Part shown: in pieces, positions 1 to 10,310 of the stretch | How positions within the stretch are numbered: the first letter of the stretch is position 1 | Layout of the letters: the number at the start of each line of letters is the position of its first letter | NCBI GenBank assembly: GCA_023213315.1 | Contig: JAKCPI010012513.1 | Location: 98,155-162,154 of the forward strand | Direction of reading: 5' to 3' | Source: Euborellia annulipes | Taxonomy: Eukaryota > Arthropoda > Insecta > Dermaptera > Anisolabididae | DNA length: 64,000 nt | Position numbers and translations under genes: made by a program | Notes under the pieces: model-generated | What the model was told of the DNA's origin: nothing | Database searches by the model: none | The model's input: only the letters and a program-made list of their open reading frames with translations

Positions 1-383
1 AACAAAATAAACAAAAAATGCTTCTTTTTGGTAGTTTTAAATAGTAACGAAAAATCAGAGAACTTATTTAAAACGAGAATAAAATTTTTCCATTTAAAAA
101 TTGGTAATAATTGAGAATAATTATAATTTATAAGAAATAAAATCATTTGAGAAAATATAAAATATTTCGTTATAGGAGACCAATTTAGTTGTTTAGCTCT
201 ATTAAGCTGTGCGTTAAATACAACAATATTAACGAAATGATATGAAATAAAACCAGTTAATAGTAGCGAATAAATAACAATAATCCAAGATAAATGTAAT
301 GTATGATTGTTTCTAAAATAAGGGAAATTTCCTAAAAAATAACCAAAGAAAAATATGGGACTCATCACCGTAAAAAAATGCAT
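1..383 (-). CDS. Gustatory receptor (insect-type 7TM), first exon, partial
   Basis: The reverse strand read from an ATG at 383 gives an open frame to the window edge, starting MHFFTVMSPIFFFGY and continuing through LGNFPYF. This matches, position for position, the N-termini of the four receptor exons further right (xxxYTVMSP..GYLFGTFPF), with the same SPITKYF and INYNYSQL blocks near residues 67-95. Insect-type gustatory receptors are plasma-membrane seven-helix ligand-gated channels of sensory neurons. About 127 residues are visible, covering roughly the first two or three membrane segments. The rest lies off the left edge. The start was chosen because the homologues begin at the same place and no in-frame upstream Met is seen close by. 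It is the leftmost member of a same-strand tandem array. Family assignment is good; the ligand is unknown. Confidence 0.72.
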   Translation of the reverse strand, partial: MHFFTVMSPIFFFGYFLGNFPYFRNNHTLHLSWIIVIYSLLLTGFISYHFVNIVVFNAQLNRAKQLNWSPITKYFIFSQMILFLINYNYSQLLPIFKWKNFILVLNKFSDFSLLFKTTKKKHFLFIL

Positions 384-675
384 GATTAAATGAAAGAAAA
401 ATTGTAAAATTAATTTCTTAAATACATCCTTATTGATCAGAAGGCTTATAAAATTAATTTATTGTTTAGTTTAATTAGATAAATAAAGACAAATAATGAC
501 AAATTTAAAAAACATTCTATCGCCTTGAGTATAGGCTACTGTTACCATGGCCTGTCTAACGAGTAGCTTTAAAATCGACTTTTCTCTACCAATTAGAATA
601 ATTACTTTTTTTTAACTTTGCCAATCAGCCGTAGGTTGGACAGGTAAAGTTAATGTAATAGTAAAAAAAATCGAA

Positions 676-1172
676 ATTTTTCTGAAGCTGCCAAAATGCG
701 TTTTGAGGTCCCCTGAATCCATTTAAGTAGTTTTTGGAATGATGTCTGTGTGTGTGTGTGTGTGTCTGTGGTAATTTTTTTCGTCAACGAAATCTCAAAA
801 ACTATTTGATCAATTGTTTTGAAATTTTGCACCCATAAACTTGGGGTAGAGGCCAAGAAGTGAAAAGCTTTTGGTAAACATCGGACCATTCCCCCTAATG
901 GCTCTAGGGGGGGGGGGGGACAAAAATTTTTTTCTTTCATAACCTATAATTTTTTTTATATATTCAGAAACTAGACTTCCTCCCGAGTAAAATGATATAT
1001 AATATGTATAACATCGGACCATCAGGAAGGGCTCTAGGGGGGGGGGGGAGGGACAAATATTTTTTTCTTGAGTATTGGGTGGGCAAAGTTGTGCGCTCGG
1101 CTTAGTCCGTCCCTTTATTAGATTAATTATCTTATACAGGGGGCGGCGCGGGACCTTGCTTATTTTAAACAA
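676..1172. repeat. Diverged dispersed repeat with poly-G tracts
   Basis: The stretch 676-870 is a minus-strand relative of the repeats at 24470-24752 and 56195-56425 (GAGGTCCCCTGAATCC, then a GT dinucleotide run). It is followed by two similar blocks near 882-945 and 1015-1080, each containing GGCTCTAGGG, a run of 12-13 G and ACAAA. Open frames here are repeat translations, not genes. Confidence 0.5.
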
Positions 1173-1189
1173 TGATAAAACAAAAAGTA

Positions 1190-1555
1190 TTGGAGATATC
1201 TTTTAAATTTTTTGTTCATTGCTTTTGGAATAAAGGTGGCTATTGTTCTACTCAATACAATGGGAGAGTCAAAATCTGAAGTTTTGGTGAGCTGATCCAG
1301 GGATTTCGGACGATTTGGTCCAGCGCGCTCGTCTGATTTATCATCCTGTGATTTTTTTATGGGGATTTCTCAAATCATTGGAGAATATCAATTGTCTGAA
1401 AACCCTGGATCAGCTGAAGTACAATATTCGTGATGGTATTGCCAAGATTGATACGGAAATCCTGGGTTCAAAACTTCAAATTTCGACTTTCCCAATGTAT
1501 TGTGTAGAACGGTGGCCACCTTAAAGATATCATTTTCAAAAAGCAATGAAAAAAA
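1190..1555. repeat. Fold-back (imperfect inverted repeat)
   Basis: The left arm near 1225-1310 (CATTGCTTTTGG, then TCTACTCAATACAATGGG, then GCTGATCCAGGG) is found inverted at about 1395-1550 (CCCTGGATCAGCTG, CCCAATGTATTGTGTAGA, AAAGCAATGAA). The arms are diverged. The short open frames in this stretch lie within the arms and are not supported as genes. Confidence 0.6.
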
Positions 1556-1584
1556 TAACGTTTCGGTTTCATATATGTTGACAA

Positions 1585-1861
1585 CAGTGGCGGATCCAGA
1601 GGAGTTTCTCGGGGAGGGGGGGGGGGGGTAATCTAGTGTGGCTGGTCGCACAGCACTCAATTTTTTCTTATTATCGGTAATTTAAAGGTGCATTCTGTAG
1701 TTGTTTACCAGAAAATATATATACAAATCAAATTTTAAAGTATTAGTTTTTAAAATTTTATATTAAAAATACAATTTTTTTCCGAAAAAATATATTTTTT
1801 CTCAAGTCTCGGAAGGGGGGGGGGGGGGTAATTACCCCTTTACCCCTTGATGCCGCCCTTG
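1585..1861 (+). mobile_element. hAT-like MITE with 8-bp target duplication
   Basis: The terminal inverted repeats are CAGTGGCGGATCCAG on the left and, read inward from the right, CAAGGGCGGCATCAAGG. The element is flanked by a perfect 8-bp duplication, GTTGACAA, at 1577-1584 and 1862-1869. An 8-bp duplication and a CAG..GGCGG terminus are typical of hAT transposons. It is 277 bp and non-coding, with two poly-G tracts inside. A close copy sits in the first intron of the PEBP gene (43751-44008). Confidence 0.85.
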
Positions 1862-1869
1862 GTTGACAA

Positions 1870-1990
1870 TTGCTTGACTCTCAGTGTGGTCCTATACGAG
1901 ACCGAAACGTCGGCTCTAGAATATCAATAAAGAAATAAATTGAAATAGTATTAGCTGCTCACTCATTGGGAAACCAGAAATTTTTACATC
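1870..1990 (+). repeat. Penelope/hammerhead-like terminal motif, single copy
   Basis: It contains the stem GGTC..GACC followed by CGAAACGTCGGC (1903-1914) and then AATAAATTGAAAT and AGCTGCTC. The same order of motifs occurs in the fold-backs at 10311-10680, 20900-21175 and 60800-61035. This copy was split by the hAT-like MITE at 1585-1861. Confidence 0.45.
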
Positions 1991-2178
1991 TACATTTGAA
2001 AAAGATGAAATTTTTTTCTAACAACGCTTAATAGACGACCTTTGCCACCAGAAGCTAAAGCGGTCCTTACACCCTTACACGATTAGTTAGAAAGTCAGTC
2101 TGACTGAATCAGTCCGAATCAGAATCAAGTTCCTTTTAGCTCATTCGACTGTGGGAAGTCACTAATTTTTCTTCTTAA

Positions 2179-3252
2179 CTAAACTATCTTGTAAGACCAA
2201 CGATGAACTCTGTTTATATTATCGTGCCATTTTAAAAATTTGTCGTCGGTCTCTCTTCCACTCAAAAAAGTTTTTCGAAGCAAACTGTTCCATAATTTTA
2301 TACTTACTTCATTCATAGCGAAATTTGCAGAATAAGCAATAAATAACAGCATAATAATAAAAATCATAAGTCCGAAATTCCAAATGGTATTTATCAAAAG
2401 ATCCAAATACAAAAGTTCATCTTTCACGTCATATTTTAGAAAAGAGAATATATTATAAATAACAACAATCGAAAAGTCGAAAACTTCCATAAGGTGAAGA
2501 ACAAAATATTTTGAATATAGTGCGTTAATTTCTAAAGCTAATTGGCACAATAAAAAATGTTGTTTAGAATAAAATTGAGTTTTTCTAAATAAATTAAAAT
2601 CGGTAGAAAAGCGTAATTTTGATAAATTTTCGTTAATATAATGGAAATTGTAGCCTAAAACTATCACCATATCCCCAAATCTTCGGCTTGTCTGGTAAAG
2701 TGTAGATAAACTTATAGAAGACACACAAAAATACATAAGACTAATTTTTTTTGAATCAAGAAAACAATAAAATAAGAATATAATAAAAACAATCAATGTC
2801 AAAAGTTCAAAAAATAAAATCAAAATAAAATGTTTTCTGTTTAGTGTTTTAAATTGATATGAAAATGTACTTAATTTATTTAAAATAATAATAAATTTTT
2901 TTCTTTTAAAAATTGATAAGAATTGCGAACAATTATAGTTAATAATAAATAAGCCTATCTGACAAAATTGAAAATATCTTGTTATGGAAGAACGTTGAAA
3001 TTGATGATAGAAATTAATGTGATTGGTAAATAGAAGAATTTGTATGAAATTATAATTTACAAAACAAATGACGAAGATCATATAAAGTAAAATAACCCAA
3101 GAGAAACTAAATTTATGGTATTTTACAATGAAAGGAAAATTGCCAAGAAAATAACCAAGGTAAATTGCAGGGGACATCACGGTAAAAAACTCCATGGTCA
3201 AGTGAGGAGTCAAATTTATATTTTTTAATTTTCTTTTATATTGATTGGTCAT
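2179..3252 (-). CDS. Gustatory receptor (insect-type 7TM), first exon
   Basis: This is an intronless 357-residue frame rich in Phe, Leu, Ile and Tyr with at least six predictable hydrophobic helices. It shares MSPAIYLGYFLGNFPF near the N-terminus, SSITRYFQF, and YQTSRRFGDMV in the middle with the other receptors in the array. A strong splice donor (GTAAGT) follows codon 315 (exon end 2308), at exactly the place where the three paralogues have GTGAGT. The last 42 residues (VSIKLWNSLL to SYKIV) may therefore be intron read-through, although their composition looks fairly coding. The final helix with the usual TYhhhhhQF signature was not found downstream. Met20 (MEFFTVMSP) aligns with the starts of the paralogues and is a plausible alternative start. 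It is a likely membrane chemoreceptor of unknown ligand. Confidence 0.75.
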   Translation of the reverse strand: MTNQYKRKLKNINLTPHLTMEFFTVMSPAIYLGYFLGNFPFIVKYHKFSFSWVILLYMIFVICFVNYNFIQILLFTNHINFYHQFQRSSITRYFQFCQIGLFIINYNCSQFLSIFKRKKFIIILNKLSTFSYQFKTLNRKHFILILFFELLTLIVFIIFLFYCFLDSKKISLMYFCVSSISLSTLYQTSRRFGDMVIVLGYNFHYINENLSKLRFSTDFNLFRKTQFYSKQHFLLCQLALEINALYSKYFVLHLMEVFDFSIVVIYNIFSFLKYDVKDELLYLDLLINTIWNFGLMIFIIMLLFIAYSANFAMNEVSIKLWNSLLRKTFLSGRETDDKFLKWHDNINRVHRWSYKIV

Positions 3253-3476
3253 TATAATAAATTAATTGGAACAAATTCAATACAGGGAAGGAAAAATTAA
3301 TTTAATAGAGGAAGAAAAAAAATGTATATTGAATAAGGTTACATACACAATTAATTTAATTTTAAAAGTACTTCTTTATGTGTAAAAGTCAAGGGCAGAT
3401 CCAGAGAGCAATTAGGCAAGGGAGGGAGATTATTTTTTTAATAACAAGATTATAATGACTTGTAATGACCACTGAT

Positions 3477-3740
3477 TACATGCTACCAGGAAGTATAAGA
3501 GAATGTACAAATAATTTGCTTGTTGAAGATTTAAAACAGTGGTAGTCAATCTCGTAGCTACCACCTACTATTGGAAGTTCCACCTTGTCAAAAATTCGAT
3601 GTCGAGATCCAGTCCAAAAAAAGTGGGTCAATTGCAAATTGGGATTTAGCATTGACTCTATGGACGGAAGAATCGGAAGATGAATTGGAAAAATCTGAAA
3701 TACTACATCAGTAAAGTGTACTTCAAACAATTTTCACGAA
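3477..3740 (-). repeat. Fragment of the hairpin-ended dispersed repeat
   Basis: It has ATTCGATGTCGAGAT near 3594, TACATCAGTAAAGTGTACTT near 3703 and related blocks shared with the better copies at 57152-57831 and 12042-12627, in minus orientation. The open frame here is repeat-derived. Confidence 0.45.
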
Positions 3741-3944
3741 AAAAGTTGGTGATAGCATTTCTAGTAACAGACTACGTGGATAACGCATTTTTTGGTGAGT
3801 AAAACGCCCATTCTGTTCTGAAAATTGGTTAGGTATTTACTTGTAGGTGGCCATTTTTGCTTAAAATGAGACCATCGTGTACCTTGGATACACAGTCATC
3901 GTGTACCTTGGACCACTGGTCCATGGTACCAGATGTCGTAACGC

Positions 3945-4352
3945 ATGTGCTGTGCTTATGCTACATTGAACGTTGAACCGTCCAACTCAGCGATCTTGAT
4001 CAATCAATTGACGCAATTTGCAATTGAAACACCAAATACGCCTACACGTAACAAAGCACCAAAACCATGGCTGTCCCCTAAAGGGGTTCAACCTCATCTC
4101 AAAGCGGAGCAACGTAAGATGAAGAGGCAAGGTAGACAACCATGGAGAACCATGATTGCCACTGGTACGCCAGAGAAAAACGTGATTAAAGAACAAAAGT
4201 CCAAAAAAGATAAGAAAAAAGGAGCTGTGACTAAAAGAAAAACCTTTTCAAAAGACTTTGGAAATTTATTTGAGATAACAGAAAAGAAGAAAATTAACAA
4301 ACATAACAAGAAAAATCAAGCCAAGAAGATGAAGCAAATCACACAGGAATGA
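3945..4352 (+). pseudogene. Lysine-rich C-terminal remnant of a DDE (pogo/Tigger-type) transposase, tentative
   Basis: This is a 135-residue open frame with LINQLTQFAI, a proline-rich linker, GRQPWRTMIATGTPEKN around residues 65-81, and a very basic Lys-rich tail. The order (short linker, a K/R-x-TxTPEKN-like block, then a basic tail) resembles the C-terminal tails of pogo/Tigger-type transposases. That family match is from memory of the pattern only. No DDE catalytic core is readable upstream, so this would be a dead fragment. Just upstream (3880-3925) the phrase CATCGTGTACCTTGGA is repeated; a related phrase recurs at 9120-9175, which suggests dispersed repeat DNA. It could also be a young host exon, but nothing supports that. 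Confidence 0.35.
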
Positions 4353-4478
4353 AGCTCCTCCTCTGATTCAGATAAAGGGTTATGCCTAGTTTCCACTGAT
4401 AATGAGGCAGTGATGAAGAAGAATGCTTGTATTGTTGTTCTTCAAAGTTGAGCGATAAAGGTGGAGAGCAATGTTAAA

Positions 4479-5516
4479 AATCTGGTGTGACTGGCGCACA
4501 GCACACAACTTTCTCTTACCCTTCGGTAAGAGAAAGTTGTGCACCGTGCTGGTCACACCAGATTTTTTGTGTCGAGATATATTTAGTTTCCGATAGCACC
4601 TTAGTTTCAAACTTGCATTTTAAATGTTGACTGCTTCAAATAAACTATGGTTATTTTTCAAAATTTTAATCTCATATTTGGACATTTTATACACAATATA
4701 GAATCGTAAATAAATACAAAATTTCATAAGAATTGGAAAAAAAAATTTTAAATGCGTAAAAAGTTCCAAAGGGGACCCCCTTTTGAATCGAAATTAACAT
4801 ACAAATCCCTATAGGAAATTAACATTGTTCCTATGCGAAGATAAGGTGGAAAGGGAATTTAAAAAGAGTAGAGAGAGACGATAATGTTTGCAAGTGAGAG
4901 AGAGACATATATATGTTTTCTTTGAAACAATTAAAGACACAAATAAATTTAAAAAAAATGGGAATTTAAATAATAATTTATTTTAATCTAATAAAAAGAA
5001 AAAGATTTAAATTCCGTTACCATGGCAACCATTTCTATCTTTCCTATGAAGAACAAGAGTAAAGTGGTCTTCAGAAGATTTCAACGGCAAAATGAGAATA
5101 TACATTTTAAAGAGCATCTAAAAAATAGTTGATTTATGAATTTTAAAAAAATCCTTGGAGGGAATTTTGAGAAAATCGAAAAAAACTGAAAAAGTACATC
5201 AGTAAAGTACTAGTACTTTTTGGCCGATTTTGTTCAAAAGCTTATTTTGAGATTCTTCAAAGGTACCTAAGTTAAATATAAAATTTCAATCCGCTAGCTC
5301 AACCCCTTCATGCTTAAAATCTGTCCACACACACACACAGACACACACACATACATACACACACACACACACAGACCAATTTGCGGGACCCACTTTTTTG
5401 GACTCAGGGGACCTCAAAACATGTATATCCATCAAAATCTCGACATCGAATTTTTGACATGATCGCAATACTTTCTCTCTATATATATATTACATATATA
5501 CATAGGTAAGAGAAAG
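4479..5516 (+). mobile_element. Hairpin-ended dispersed element, long copy
   Basis: The left end (4479-4563) is a near-perfect hairpin. TCTGGTGTGAC..CTTTCTCTTACC folds on GGTAAGAGAAAG..GTCACACCAGA. The right end (about 5468-5516) is another hairpin, TACTTTCTCTC..AAGAGAAAGTA, around an AT-rich centre. Between them lie the common body blocks (GTTACCATGGCAACCATTTC, GTACATCAGTAAAGTACTAG, a CA run, CATCAAAATCTCGACATCGA). AAAAA flanks both ends. It is non-coding. This copy is longer than the 586-680-bp copies because of extra sequence at about 4605-5020. Confidence 0.75.
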
Positions 5517-6365
5517 TAAAAATGCACTTCATGTGGCCGTTGGGTGCACTATTTGTGCGCCGGAATTGAAGGAGAAGAATGGAAAATGTATCCGAGCGAC
5601 TTTTGTGAAAAAAAGACAAAAATAATTTCATGTATCTGATTAATAAGTGATAAAACCATGTTTGTTTTGTATAAATCCATAAAAAATTTTTGTTTCTAGA
5701 AATTAAACAATGTTACAGTTAAAACATTCATTTATTTTCCCTAAGACTAACAAGAGTTCTTTATTAGAGTCATTCCACGTCAAATCGATACACTTTTTAA
5801 CCTCACCATCTCAGATTTCTATGAAATTTGGGTCATAGGTAGAGTCAATAGAGACTAAGAAAAAGCCCCAATTTCAACTTGATATCTCAACTCGTTTAAA
5901 AGATATGGCGGGTTAAAGTTGTCAAAAATGGCAAAAAATCGACCTAACCACATCTATTTAAATTGATATAAAATCACTTAGAGATGAGATAGAGAGATGA
6001 ATGAGGTCATTTTACAGCTTTTTAGACACCCTTTCCAATGATATATAATACACCTGGGGTGGTAATAAAAAAATTTTTTTTTAATTTCAAAATCAAAAAT
6101 TTAAAGTAATTTTTCTCAAAAAAGTACCCTTTCGAAAATTTTGAAAAAATTCTAAAATAATCCTTATTTAAAGGATTAAAGATAAAACTAAGTTTCATCA
6201 TGGGATCATAATGGGTTCATATAGAAAAATTAATTTAAAACAACCCTTTCTTTAGATTTTTGCCATAAAAGTGCAAAAATATAATTTTTTTTTTAAAAGT
6301 ACCCCTTCGAAAATTTTGAAAAAATTCTAAAATGATCCTTGCTTAAAGATTAAAAGATAATATAA

Positions 6366-7380
6366 GGCCCAATGCACACGGTGCAACTCAAAAGAAACTC
6401 GTTGCAAACATATATCGTCAACTAGTTTGTTTTCAGTTTGATTGTGTGTATTTGAATGGGACACTGCACACGGTGCAACTCTATGACAAAAGTTTGCAAC
6501 GCGTTGGCGACGCAACACCAATGCAACTGACCGTGTCGACTTGAAAGCAACTTATGTTGCAAACTCAAATCGAACTGGCGGTAAAATACAAAATGTATTT
6601 ATATAATTATTTATTTAATTCAAAACCCCGAAAGGGGATTTGAATTTAATATTACATACGTGATCTATATAGGCCTAATATCTTAAATATTATATATAGC
6701 CTATAAATATAATTGCTTATTTAAAAATTTATTTATTTAATAGCCTATTCTGATATTTTTCTCTTTTTTTTATTAAATAATTTCCAAAAAATCTAACCAT
6801 AAACTAAATTAATTACATTTTAACAAATACATAATATTTCTATAATTTTCTCTGGAATTTGAAAAAATAAATTTAGTTTAATACCAGACTTTGGGCCTTT
6901 GAAATGACTCTTTAGACATTGTTTTCCATTTGAATGATATTTTATTCTTCCCCGTAAATTTTTTTCAAAATAAACTTAAGAAATCTAATTATAGTTATTT
7001 TAATAAATATTTTTACTAAATTTTAAGTAAAAAATATTTCTTAATTAAATATTTTAAAAACTATATTTTATTAATTAAAAAATATTCGAAATTCATTTGT
7101 CTTGACTACATATATTTCCTTCAATTTTTAATAAAAAATATTAGTTATTTCAATATTAATAATATTTTATATTATTATTACTTAAATAAACCCTTAAATT
7201 GCCAAAAATATCTTTATTAAGTAACCGACCAAACAGCTGATTGAAAACGTCGGCCATTTTGGGTGCAACTTGAGTTGCGTTCGTGTGCGGACCTCCATGC
7301 AATATCTGTTTGAAACGCGACTAGTTGACGATATATGTTTGCAATGAGTTTCTTTTCAGTTGCACCGTGTGCATTGGGCC
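6366..7380. mobile_element. PIF/Harbinger-like MITE nested in fold-back arm
   Basis: The terminal inverted repeats are about 60 bp, starting GGCCCAATGCACACGGTGCA, and the same sequence is inverted at 7320-7380. TAA is duplicated at 6363-6365 and 7381-7383. The 3-bp TWA duplication and GGCCCxxTGCACAC terminus fit PIF/Harbinger. The opposite arm of the host fold-back (8216-8230, reverse strand) carries the same flanks with a single TAA, which is the empty site. The interior is about 75% AT and non-coding. Confidence 0.9.
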
Positions 7381-7894
7381 TAAGCCTCATCGAGGGATCA
7401 TGTTGGGATCATAGAGAAAAATTAATTAAAACAACCCTTGCGTTAGATTTTTGTCATAATTGGGAAACACTACACAGGCTAACAGTGATTTTGGTACCGG
7501 GAATATTTTGAGCTGATCTCTGAGTATATGCGACGTCCTTTTTCCAAAAATGCCGTCAGTTTTGCTCGAATAGCTCTAGTTTTAGAGATATAGAGAATAT
7601 AACGTTTTAATAGAAATTCTGCTCTAAAGCGGCTCTTATTTTGAGTTTTCTAGATTTTTTATGGTGTTTTCTCTTAAAAATATACAGGTAGCTAAGATAC
7701 ATTTTGCATTCATGGATGTTAAAAAAATTGTAGGGTTGTCCAAAGTTAAGAAAAACTGGAAAAACTGGATTTTTTTACTCTTCTAGCCGTGTTTTGCACC
7801 ACAAAATCACCTCCAATTGAGCTGAATCTTTAGATTTCTATGTATCTTAGCTACCTGTATATTTTTAAGAGAAAACACCATAAAAAAATCTATA

Positions 7895-8115
7895 AATAAG
7901 AAATTATATATAATATTTAAGATATTATATACATCGCGTAGGTAAGCCGCGAAACGGAGATTTATATAATTAGATATTACTTCATGTACCGAAAAAAGAT
8001 ATAAGGGTGTGCCGCCGGGAGTTGAACCACGGATCCACCGATTTGCGCTCAGTGTGCCCTTACCACTAGACCACAGCACGGCATTCGGGTATATGAACTC
8101 AGTTGGAAAGCAAAT
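7895..8115 (-). mobile_element. tRNA-derived SINE-like insertion
   Basis: On the reverse strand a tRNA-like head starts near 8085. TGGTCTAGTGGTAAGGGC is an A-box-like sequence and GGTTCAACTCCCGGC is a B-box-like sequence. An AT-rich body follows down to about 7900. It replaces part of the right arm of the surrounding fold-back. Related head pieces occur as an inverted pair at 52165-52250. Confidence 0.6.
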
Positions 8116-8831
8116 TTAGCCATCGGGCTAGCCGAGTGTTTCCCAATTATGACAAAAATCTAACGCAAGGGTTGTTTTAATTAATTTTTCTCTATGATCC
8201 CAACATGATCCCTCGATGAGGCTTATATTATCTTTTAATCTTTAAGCAAGGACCATTTTAGAATTTTTTCAAAATTTTCGAAGGGGTACTTTTTAAAAAA
8301 AAATTATATTTTTGCACTTTTATGGCAAAAATCTAAAGAAAGGGTTGTTTTAAATTAATTTTTCTATATGAACCCATTATGATCCCATGATGAAACTTAG
8401 TTTTATCTTTAATCCTTTAAATAAGGATTATTTTAGAATTTTTCAAAATTTTCGAAGGGGTACTTTTTTGAGAAAAATTACTTTAAATTTTTGATTTTGA
8501 AATAAAAAAAATTTTTATTACCACCCCAGGTGTATTATATATCATTGGAAAGGGTGTCTAAAAAGCTGTAAAATGACCTCATTCATCTCTCTATCTCATC
8601 TCTAAGTGATTTTATATCAATTTAAATAGATGTGGTTAGGTCGATTTTTTGCCATTTTTGACAACTTTAACCCGCCATATCTTTTAAACGAGTTGAGATA
8701 TCAAGTTGAAATTGGAGCTTTTTCTTAGTCTCTATTGACTCTACCTATGACCCAAATTTCATAGAAATCTGAGATGGTGAGGTTAAAAAGTGTATCGATT
8801 TGACGTGGAATGACTCATTAACCCTTTAGTT

Positions 8832-9099
8832 GCCGTCGGGGCTTGGCGTAGAGGTTAGCGTGCTAACCTCGTATACCAAACGTCGCGGGTTCGAACCCCA
8901 GGCAGTCCGATGATTTTATTTAAGCCACTTGGATACCAAATGGCTTAAATAAGAATGTCTGGACCCCAAATAAATATATATTATAAATACGAGTATCGTT
9001 TAAAGTCTTAAATGGCCTAAGTTGCCGAAAAGACTGTGTGTATGTGAGTGTGAATGAGAAAAAAGGGTGAGTGTTAAAAAAAAAAATAAATAAAAAAAA
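8832..9099 (+). mobile_element. tRNA-derived SINE, full length, with target duplication
   Basis: The head has an A-box (GGCGTAGAGGTTAGCGTG) and a B-box (GGGTTCGAACCCC), so it is tRNA-like. A small hairpin (AAGCCACTTGG..CCAAATGGCTT) comes next, then the tail block AAATGGCCTAAGTTGCCG, a TGTG-rich segment and an A-rich end. A 9-bp duplication, CCTTTAGTT, lies at 8823-8831 and 9100-9108. It inserted just beside the 3' end of the 3-kb fold-back. Confidence 0.88.
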
Positions 9100-9403
9100 C
9101 CTTTAGTTTATTATACCTGATCCAAGGTACAAGAGATTGTCCCAAGGTACACAAACATCGTGTACCATGGACCAATTTACATATCAATAGATTTAAATTT
9201 ATCTTGTCTAAAGTTAATCAAATATATAATTTATCAATATTTTATGTTGTTCTGAAAGGTTTAAAGTATAGCTGGATCCTGTTTAAGTATTATAATTTCA
9301 AAAAAACTTTGGCGTAAAAAATAAAATGTAAAAAGTGGTCCAAGGAACAACAGTCTCCCCTATTGTTTAAAAAATTTCCATAGCATTAGATACAATAATT
9401 TGT

Positions 9404-9559
9404 CCTCAGGCTTGGTGTAGCTGGTATCGCGTGTGTCTTGAATACCAAGGGTCGCGGGTTCGGATCCCAGGCAGTCCGATAATTTTATTTAAGGAGTGTG
9501 TGTATGTGTGTGAATGGGAAAAAAGTGTGAGTTGTTTTTTATATATATAAAAAAAAAAA
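9404..9559 (+). mobile_element. tRNA-derived SINE, internally deleted
   Basis: It has a related head (GGCTTGGTGTAGCTGGTATC A-box region, GGGTTCGGATCCC B-box) joined directly to the TG-rich tail and A-run, so the central block is missing. The target duplication is 14 bp with one mismatch (ATACAATAATTTGT at 9390-9403, ATACAATAAGTTGT at 9560-9573). Confidence 0.82.
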
Positions 9560-10179
9560 ATACAATAAGTTGTTTTATAAAGATTTATTCTGCCAAACTT
9601 AGGCTGATCGCACACCAATTAAGCAAAAAAGTTTTTGGACAAAACGTTTTTGACTAATCGTGCCTAAAACTGTTGTTTCAATGTTTTTCTATGGGTCAAA
9701 GCACACCGAGGAGGCAAAACACAATTGAGCATGATTCGACAGCATTGAACAACATTTAATCTTGACAACACAGAAGATGCCAACATTTCTCAGTTTTGAA
9801 GATATTTTGTAAAAAAGACAAGACCGAGGTTAGAGGGTAATTTGAAATACAACCTCCCTCCTTTCTTCCATCATGGAAACAAAATATATAGAACACGAAA
9901 GAAATAATATATATATATATATATCATACTTATATATAAAAGGCTAAGAGGGTGTCCGATGTGTGAAACAACCAATCAGGTCTCAGGGATAGCGCCATGG
10001 TAACAAAATATAAATATTTACCCATGTTTACGATTTTTTTATTTATTTACATTTTGAATTCTAAAATATCGGCGTAAATTTTTTGTCTGTGTACCGGGAG
10101 AGTCCCGGAAAGGATATGATTCACAAAAAATCTTAAGTTCATGAATAATTAACCGCTAAAATAATCTCTACATATAAAA

Positions 10180-10294
10180 ATGAAAAGGGAAAATGTATGT
10201 ACCGTTATGTATATGTAGGCGAGCAAGGGGGGTCCAGGGGGCGCAGCCCCTGGCTAGACGGAAAGCCCCGCCGAAGGCGGGGCTTTGCGTCTAG
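10180..10294 (+). mobile_element. Helitron-like short element with GC-rich terminal hairpins
   Basis: An AT-rich lead (CATATAAAAATGAAAAGGG) ends in two strong GC palindromes. CCAGGGGGCGCAGCCCCTGG (10234-10253) is directly followed by CTAG. AAAGCCCCGCC-GAA-GGCGGGGCTTT (10262-10286) sits between CTAGACG and CGTCTAG. Helitrons end in a hairpin followed by CTRR, and many arthropod non-autonomous copies begin with ATATAAAAATGA-like sequence. The lack of a spacer before CTAG is atypical. It stands out sharply from the AT-rich surroundings. Confidence 0.45.
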
Positions 10295-10310
10295 ATATAT
10301 ATAATATATA

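Larger units (their letters stand above)
5767..8816. mobile_element. 3.05-kb fold-back transposon, 4-bp target duplication
   Basis: The terminal arms are long inverted repeats. The left runs from 5767 (GAGTCATTCCACGTCAAATC) and its reverse complement ends at 8816. The arms extend about 600 bp at high identity, then continue to about 7483/8122 once a nested insertion at 6366-7380 is removed. ATTA is duplicated at 5763-5766 and 8817-8820. No transposase is visible, so it is non-autonomous. A further inner inverted pair (about 7650-7705 with 7841-7894, GTGTTTTCTCTTAAAAATAT) shows that the arms once ran nearly to the centre. The right inner arm is interrupted by a tRNA-like insertion. The superfamily is undetermined. 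Confidence 0.88.

Noticed and set aside
8838..8910. Functional tRNA gene
   Set aside because: The A- and B-boxes are present but cloverleaf stems do not fit well. It is joined to a SINE body and tail with a target duplication.
10234..10294. Bacterial rho-independent terminator
   Set aside because: The hairpins are GC-rich but have no T-run; the surrounding DNA is eukaryotic and repeat-laden.
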